Source of the DNA: Macrothele yani
Lineage: Eukaryota; Arthropoda; Arachnida; Araneae; Macrothelidae
NCBI GenBank assembly: GCA_039090855.1
Contig: CM077023.1
Span: forward strand, 83,427,127 to 83,491,126
DNA length: 64,000 bases
Direction: 5' to 3'
The notes beneath the pieces were generated by a model. It had not been told where the DNA came from, made no database searches, and saw nothing but the letters and a program-made list of their open reading frames with translations. Position 1 is the first letter of the stretch. Each line of letters opens with the position of its first letter. Shown here piece by piece: positions 58,095 through 64,000 of the stretch. The position numbers and the translations under genes are program-made.

Positions 58095-59149
58095 TTATTC
58101 AACGAAGTATTGGCCGTTAGCATCAATGACCTTTTGCCATTTTTCAGGCAACAAATGAATGCCCCTGTGATAGAAGGACTCAGGTTTTGAGCTGAAGAAC
58201 GCAGGGACGAAATGTTCCACCTCTGGAACAGTGGTGAACCGCTGTTGGTCTAGGGCGAAGACAGATGAAAGTCTGAGGGTGCAATGTCTGAGGGAGTAAG
58301 CAGGGTGCGGTAAAACCTCCCAGTGTAACTGTTCAAGGGTTGATTTCGTGGTGGCACCGACATGTGGTCTGGCATTATCGTGTAACAGGATGACTGAAAG
58401 GCATCCTTTACCTGTCCATGGGCGTTTTTGCTCGATTGTGGAGTTTAGTTTCATCAACTGATCGCTATATCGTTGTGCAATGATTGTTTCGTCCGGTTCC
58501 AACGGTTTGAAGTACAGCACTCCGTGCATATCCCACCACACACACAACAGCACCTTTTCCCAATGGATATCCTGTTTTGCAGTGGATGTTAATGACTGGC
58601 CAGGGTCGACACAGGATCGCTTGCGTACGGGGTTGTCGCAATGGACCCATTTTTCATCCCCGGTGACAACCTTCCGCAAGAAATTCTTCCCTTGAAACCC
58701 CTTCAGCAACGATTGCAGATGCTCAATCGTTGGCCAATATTAGGCCCCGTTAAAGTATGCGGAACCCACTTGCCGATCTTCTGGATCTTCCCCAAGGCCT
58801 GTAGACGCCGTATCACCGTCGATTGAGCCACTTTCAAACGTTTCGCCAGTTGCGTGGTGGATTGCGTGGCATCCTCTTGCAACGGCGATTCCAGCTCCTC
58901 GTGTGCGAGTTCCTGCGGTCTAATTGCACGTGGCTTGTCTTCCAAGCTTAGACCACCTTTTTTAAACCTGGCAAACGATTCTCGAAGACCACCTTTTTTA
59001 AACCTGGCAAACGATTCTCCAAACGTCCGCTCACCCATAACCGTTTCGCCATAAGCCTGACATATAGAATTGTATGCTTCACTCGCACTTTTTCCTATAT
59101 TAAACATGAAAAACAAATAGGGCCGCAAATGCACTTTATCGACCGCCAT
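58095..59149 (-). pseudogene. Mariner transposase (DD34D), frameshifted
   Basis: Starts MAVDKVHLR (59149), helix-turn-helix region with GERTFGESFARFKKGG, then LSLEDKPRA. A 36-bp in-frame tandem duplication repeats ESFARFKKGGLR. STTQLAKRLKVAQSTVIRRL and WVPHTL (the linker WVPHEL of mariners) follow. A frameshift near 58705 separates this from LKGFQGKNFLRKVVTGDEKW (first Asp), then LLHDNARPH (second Asp). The third block, DIAPSDFHL, is readable only in a neighbouring frame near 58290-58265, between two compensating shifts. The C-terminus ends DANGQYFVE. Length is close to the usual 340-350 residues. Inactive as it stands. Confidence 0.9.
58950..59020 (-). repeat. 36-bp tandem duplication inside the mariner ORF
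   Basis: AGACCACCTTTTTTAAACCT... occurs at 58950-58985 and 58986-59020. It adds 12 residues in frame to the DNA-binding domain. Confidence 0.95.
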
Positions 59150-59233
59150 GCTTGGCTTCATGAACGAACCGACAGCACGGGTCACCGGCCGGTTAGACCC
59201 CTACCCGGCGGTGGAAACTTTTGCATACCCCTA

Positions 59234-61068
59234 ATATATGTATATATATATTTATATTCTATCTGCGAGATACCCACAGCGTACTCCAAATAACACATTA
59301 ACTCAAAGCACGCGAAACACAAAAGTTCTGTCGCAACAGCTTGCAATTTATTTACCATTACCGTTTTGCAAATAGAAGCATTGTTAACTCTGTTGGAGTT
59401 GCTCCCTGCGAGCGTTCAAATGAGATAACTCACACTCTACAATTCGTCGAACAGATTCTTTTGAGAATCCCAGGCGCTGTCGTTCCAAATAATCAGAAAA
59501 GAAATTTCCATTTTCTTAAAAATAACTTTGAGAGACATGGCATTTCTTTGGATCAAACAGTTTCACTTGTTCAAGGTTCCGTATCTCTGTAATCTTCTTT
59601 AAAAAAAAGTAGTAGGTACATTAATTTTTTTATTTCTCACTGCAGACAATTTCCTAAAAAAAAAAAAATCATAATCTTATGGTCGCTGGATTTACCTTTC
59701 AGTCAGTGTTGATAAATTTATTATTTCTCACTGATAAAAGGGTGGAACTTAGCGATCCAAGCTATTTTATCCCATGTGTTTATTACACAACTGAATAACT
59801 ATATATGAAAAAAAATAACTGAGGGATGATGTTTGTGTGATTTTGCAAAACAAAAAATTTAGATGGTTTTTTCTCCAAAAAATTTTCATAATTTATAATC
59901 TCCAGTATTCGTCGTGTGCCGTTCCTTTAGCTGTTTGTTATTTTCGATTTACTCATTAGTTTTTGAGTTACAATACTTTTTTTTTATTTGAAACTGTTTC
60001 TCTGGATCATTACAGGCATCTGATTCAGAGAAAACAAGAATTTCAGAATTTTGTAACGTTTTCTGGTGAAGTACTTCAGCATTTAATTTTTCCAAATAAT
60101 GAACTAGAGATCACATAATTAGACAGAATAAGCATAGGCAAGTACGTTGGAGCATTAAATAGCTATTATATTTGGCAAGAGATACGATGCTCAGTTGCAC
60201 ATCGTTTGATGTAAGCAACTTTGCCCAATAACCATAAATTTCCTCGAACAAGTTGTGCCCCCATGTCTAAAGTTCTCCTTGAACGCTTTGGAAATATTTT
60301 GGTTTTACAATTCGACATTCTGTTCCAATAAATTAATACTTTTTTCAAGTTTCGATTTTTTTTTTAATACTTTTTTCAAGTTTTTTTTTTTTTTTCAGTT
60401 TTGATTGTTTCAGTACCTTAATTGGCTTTGTCTGGAATTCATCCCATTAAACTCACTGACAAGAATTTTTGTGAAAACTTGAAGCTAATTAGCCATGTGA
60501 ATTCAGTTTTAATATCTCTTTGATGTATCACGCATTACTGCAATTTGGGCATAATGAAGCATCGGGCAAAAATATTTGTTGTTATAAATTATTTCTTTTT
60601 GATATTCCCAGTATTTCGCGGTATTTACTTTACGGAACGATAACGGAAATATGTGAGCGGCAGCAGTTCGTATTCTGTCCATCTCTGACCTGCAACAAAT
60701 AATCTCTTGACAGTCGTCACACGCTAGATAATTCATCCCATTGCTCCACTTTGAAAGAAAGTTTCTGAAGAAAAATGGTAGAAAGCTTACTTAATCATTT
60801 GTCAAAATAAGACGTCAGCGTCACTTTTTTGCCTGGAAATAAGTAAAAGAAACCCAACATCGGGATGCGAAAAATCAAAAACAAATGTAAATTCTTCAGA
60901 AAATGATTGATGTATCACTTATGTATAATAAATTCAAGAATCCGGGTACTTTCAGAAATACTAACTTTTTCCAATACTAACTGCTTTTGATTTTTCGCAT
61001 TCCGATAGGGAAATCAGTTTCCGCGGAGCTGGTTCCATACTCTCAAATGCTGTTTTAAATGCAAATGC
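59234..61068. other. No gene recognised
   Basis: AT-rich, with T-tracts at 60359-60365 and 60381-60397. Nothing supportable. Confidence 0.3.
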
Positions 61069-61280
61069 ATTGGAACCTCGCTTATACGTGTTTTCTTTAC
61101 TTTTTTTTTTTTTTTTTTTTTTTTTAGAGACGGTGTTACGAAACGTATAAACGAAATTTCAAAATCTTTAATTCTGTTGTAAAAATCTATGCTTTGAGTA
61201 TAAGATATTCCTTAATAATGATTTATTTAAAGTCAAATTGGCGGCGAAGGAAGAAAAAAGCGTTACAAATTTTAATATTA
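61069..61280. mobile_element. Pogo/Tigger-like MITE copy 2, left part
   Basis: CATTGGAACCTCGCTTATACG end, then CGTATAAACGAAATTTCAAAA and a block shared with copy 1. A T-tract lies at 61105-61125. It is cut by the mariner at TA (61279-61280). Confidence 0.75.
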
Positions 61281-62591
61281 GTACGTTCAAAAAGTTCCGG
61301 AACTTTTTATATTAAAAAAGAATTAGTACAGATAATACCTGTTTATGCGGTGTTTCCTTCGAAATAGTTACCCTATGCAACTATGCATTTTTGCCAGAGC
61401 TCATACAAAGATTTAAATGCAGATTGCAAGCCTTCTTTTGCCACATCCTCCAGTGCTTCCGTCGTAGCTCGTTGCACTTCTTCGGAACTTGAGAAGCGTC
61501 GCCCATTAAGCAAATTCTTCATCCGGGGACAAAGGAAAAAGTCACACGGGGAGAGATCAGGGGAATAAGCTGGTTGTGGAAGAACGGGAATGTGATGTTT
61601 GGACAGGTAATCGGACACCAGGAGGGACTGTGAGCCGGCGCATTATCGTGATGGAGCACCCACGAGTTGGTCTTCCAAAGATCGGGTCGCTTGCGTCTTA
61701 CTGATTCTCGGAGACGTTTCAGGACGTTGACGTACTCTTCTTTAGTGACTGTACGACCATGTTGAAGGAATTCCTTGTGTACGACCCCCTTGCAATCAAA
61801 GAAAACGATTAACAAGACCTTTCCTTTGGAGCGGTCAGCCTTAAACTTTTTTGGTCGTGGTGATGACGGTGATTTTCACACTTTTGAGTGTCCGTTGGAT
61901 TAGGAGTCGTACAGAAAGTACCAAGTCTCATCGCCAGTGATCAATCGATTCAAGAGATCGGGATCTGAATCCACTGCATCGATGTTATCCCCGCAAACTT
62001 GCATGCACTCATTTTTTCTTGTGTCAGGCTTTTGGGAACAATTTGTTAGCACACGTGATGCATACCCAATTTCTCTGTTAAAATGGCATGGCAACTTCCA
62101 ACTGAGATGCCGGCAACTTTTGCAATCGCTGCAACAGTTTTTCGACGGTCATTTTTCACAATTTCTTTGACAATGGTGATTTGTTCATCCGTTGTGGATG
62201 TTGAAGGTCGTCATGACCTCTCATCATCGTGGATACTTTGTCGCCCGTTTTCGAATCGTCGATGCCACTCATAAACTCTAGTTCGACTCACTGCACTCTC
62301 ACCGTACGCTGACTTAATCATTTGAAAAGTCTCAGCGAAAAATTTTCCGAGCAGAACACAAAATTTTACCCTTGAATGCTGTTCAAAATTTGACATCGTT
62401 GTCCTCACGACGGCGAGCTTCGAATGCCTGTAATCACGAACTACGCACATACGCTGTACGTGTTGGATCTAGATCAAACAGGTTCTGGCTGGTCGGTCAC
62501 ATGATGCTCTTCACTTGCTCAGCGGGGAATGACTTAATTCACTGACATTTGGCAAACATTCTAAAAGTTCCGGAACATTTTGAACGTTGTA
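61279..62591 (-). mobile_element. Mariner-like transposon, complete length, nested in a MITE
   Basis: Terminal repeats ACGTTCAAAAAGTTCCGGAAC and (reverse) ACGTTCAAAATGTTCCGGAAC lie 2 bp inside TA at 61279-61280 and 62590-62591. About 1.31 kb. Its transposase is minus strand and broken. Confidence 0.92.
61373..62395 (-). pseudogene. Mariner transposase, multiply disrupted
   Basis: Order on the minus strand: MSNFEQHSRVKFCVLLGKF (start 62395), YGESAVSRTRVYEWHRRFENG (helix-turn-helix, EWHRRF), HDDERS; then frames shift through a GRPSTSTTDEQI-type linker. DPDLLNRLITGDETWYFLYD carries the first Asp. VLLIVFFDCKGVVHKEFLQ, then SWVLHHDNAPAH (second Asp) and, after another shift, PAYSPDLSPCDFFLCPRMK (third Asp) and a C-terminal SLYELWQKCIVA stop follow. 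All three Asp of DD34D are visible, but at least two frameshifts and some stops prevent translation. A different lineage from the mariner at 58 kb. Confidence 0.9.
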
Positions 62592-63242
62592 TTGCATTGC
62601 AAAAATCAAAGTCAAACTTCTCTTTCGACAGATCTATCCGTCTATAAATTTTCTGACTCTAGATTAGGAGAAATCCTCACAACGGAGAATCCGAGACCAG
62701 TGCTTCAATGTGCAACACAAGAATTAACAGCATTTTTTGTTTGGAACCTGGGTGCCACCATTTGAAACCAAAATATTGGATATTGATGACACATTTAAGA
62801 TTCTATTCTATTACACCACGAAATAGTGGAGCCACTAAGTTACGTCCCAGAGATTTATCAATTTTTAAATAGTGCATATGTGTGTGAGTTATGAAATGTG
62901 AAACCAGTTTTTCATCAAAACCCAAAGTAAACAACATATCCTTTTCTGCTGGGGTCAAGGTTCAATTTTGGCTGCACAAAGGAGAAACAGAGCAAGGCTG
63001 CCTCGATTCTCTCAAAATTGTAACATACCATGTTACGTATAAAAGCTGCATAGAACCATGTAGTTTTATTAATTTTAAATTCAAATTTTAACGTATAATT
63101 GCTAAAAGCGTATAAATGAATTACGTATAACCGAATTTAAAAAAGCGGTAGAAACTACAGTACAATATCGCGACTAACGCAAAATTACATAGAAAAATGA
63201 AAAAAGGATGATTGAGAAACTTATAACCCGGGTTCCACTGTA
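62592..63242. mobile_element. Pogo/Tigger-like MITE copy 2, right part
   Basis: Shares GATTCTCTCAAA, TTTAACGTATAAT, AAATGAATTACGTATAACCG, GCGGTAGAAA and ATATCGCGACTA with copy 1 (50600-50900). It ends at GGGTTCCACTG followed by TA (63241-63242). With the mariner removed the MITE is about 860 bp. Confidence 0.75.
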
Positions 63243-63765
63243 GATTGAATTATGAGTGGACAAGAAGTTTTTCAGAAAGATGCCAAATTAAAAGGGAGGC
63301 AATAATTTCTGTCTGCCTTAACACAGGGAAAAAATTTTCGTATCCGTTTCACAGAACGTGCGCATATTACTCTTGGGTTTCTTTATTAAAATATCTCTTC
63401 AGTTTCGATGCACGAGGAAGGTCTTATTTGCATATTAATGAGAAACAGAACATAGAAAAAATGCATCTGAGTAGCGATATTTCCTGCAACTGTTTAATAT
63501 GTGAAAATACTTAACATATTTTTTTCAAAAAATAGGGTTGCTGAGTTGAGCATTGGGTAAATAATGTGCGCTAAAGTTATTATAGTATTTTCATGAGTGC
63601 AAGTTGCGGCAAAATATTCTACAATATCTATAGTTCCAGTATCCTTCTCTGTCATCCTTTCAGCAATTTCTTTCAACCACTAGCTCTACATTATCAATTT
63701 ATTAATTCAAATTTACTGGCGCAAGGAATATATTTGGCAAACGATTGCCAGAACACCCGTACACA
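63243..63765. other. No gene recognised
   Basis: AT-rich; nothing supportable. Confidence 0.3.
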
Positions 63766-63870
63766 TACATATATCATCATCACCAACCATTCTCAATCCA
63801 CTGCTGGATGGAGGCCTCCCTGAATCTCTTCCACTACTCTGTCTTCAGCCAGTTTACCCATCTTCTCGTG
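63766..63870 (-). mobile_element. RTE-type LINE 3' end, other family
   Basis: On the minus strand GGAGGCCTCCATCCAGCAG, TGGATTGAGAATGGTTGG and TGATGATGATATA form the end of an RTE-like ORF (final QQWIENGW-like codons) plus triplet tail. Distinct from the two copies at 12.9 and 23.2 kb. Only about 100 bp are clear. Confidence 0.65.
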
Positions 63871-63899
63871 GTATACATCCTGTTCTCATTGAAGAGTGT

Positions 63900-64000
63900 T
63901 TTGACTTCTGACGAATGGCGGTATACCTATACCATAATACCACAGGGATTAAAGCAAATTATATCCAACACTCACTAACCCGCATAACCAGTGTGGTGGG
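63900..64000 (+). mobile_element. Probable LINE fragment at window end
   Basis: ACTCACTAACCCGCATAACC followed by AGTGTGGTGGG resembles a stretch seen in arthropod RTE-like LINEs (NPHW..VVD codons). Cut by the window end; low certainty. Confidence 0.35.

Larger units (their letters stand above)
58024..59233 (-). mobile_element. Mariner-like transposon, near full length
   Basis: Terminal repeats AGGGCATGCAAAAGTTTCC and (reverse) AGGGGTATGCAAAAGTTTCC, flanked by TA. About 1.2 kb, usual for mariner. The transposase lies on the minus strand, with a small internal tandem duplication. Confidence 0.92.

Overview
This window looks like a stretch of an animal nuclear genome, most probably an arthropod. 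It is AT-rich, has long A/T tracts and microsatellites, and has no closely packed reading frames. I recognise no host gene. Almost every sequence I can identify is a dead or non-autonomous transposable element. The Tc1 and mariner transposases, the RTE-type and restriction-like-endonuclease (RLE) LINE fragments and the tRNA-headed SINEs together resemble chelicerate, especially spider-like, genomes. That lineage is an inference; nothing here proves it.

Layout. 1-2.5 kb: a Tc1-like fragment sits head-to-head with a second Tc1 element. The second is split by a LINE 3' end that itself carries a SINE (three nested layers). 5.57-6.01 kb: a TTAA-flanked fold-back MITE. 7.4-9.8 kb: two solo LTRs of one family, the second inserted in a SINE with a 4-bp target duplication. 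11.1-14.3 kb: a palindromic MITE, a decayed RLE-type LINE, an RTE 3' end, and an unclassified dispersed repeat. 16.8-18.9 kb: a SINE cluster with one SINE inserted in another. 19.8-20.5 kb: two MITEs. 21.2-22.9 kb: a long-TIR element with arms of about 367 bp and a foreign-looking core. 22.9-23.5 kb: an RTE 3' end. 25.1-27.9 kb: a basic reading frame, a TTAA element, and two palindromes with hammerhead-like cores. 29.5-46 kb: AT-rich sequence with scattered SINEs, one carrying a nested MITE, and a 209-bp tandem duplication. 47.0-48.4 kb: a second-type SINE and a mariner deletion derivative. 50.2-50.9 kb: a pogo/Tigger-like MITE. 53.5-54.3 kb: an inverted-plus-direct triplication of a repeat with a tRNA-like core. 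55.3-57.7 kb: an internally deleted Tc1 next to the second copy of the unclassified repeat. 58.0-59.2 kb: a mariner. 61.1-63.2 kb: a second copy of the pogo-like MITE split by a complete-length mariner.

No pathway or operon is present. The sequences relate to one another as insertion strata: ancient SINEs and LINEs were cut by younger SINEs, LTRs, MITEs and mariners. The most common family is a tRNA-headed SINE (about 18 copies or pieces) with Pol III A and B boxes and a conserved end of the GGTCGTTAAACCYCAATC type followed by poly-A. All transposases and reverse transcriptases seen are broken by stops, frameshifts or deletions.
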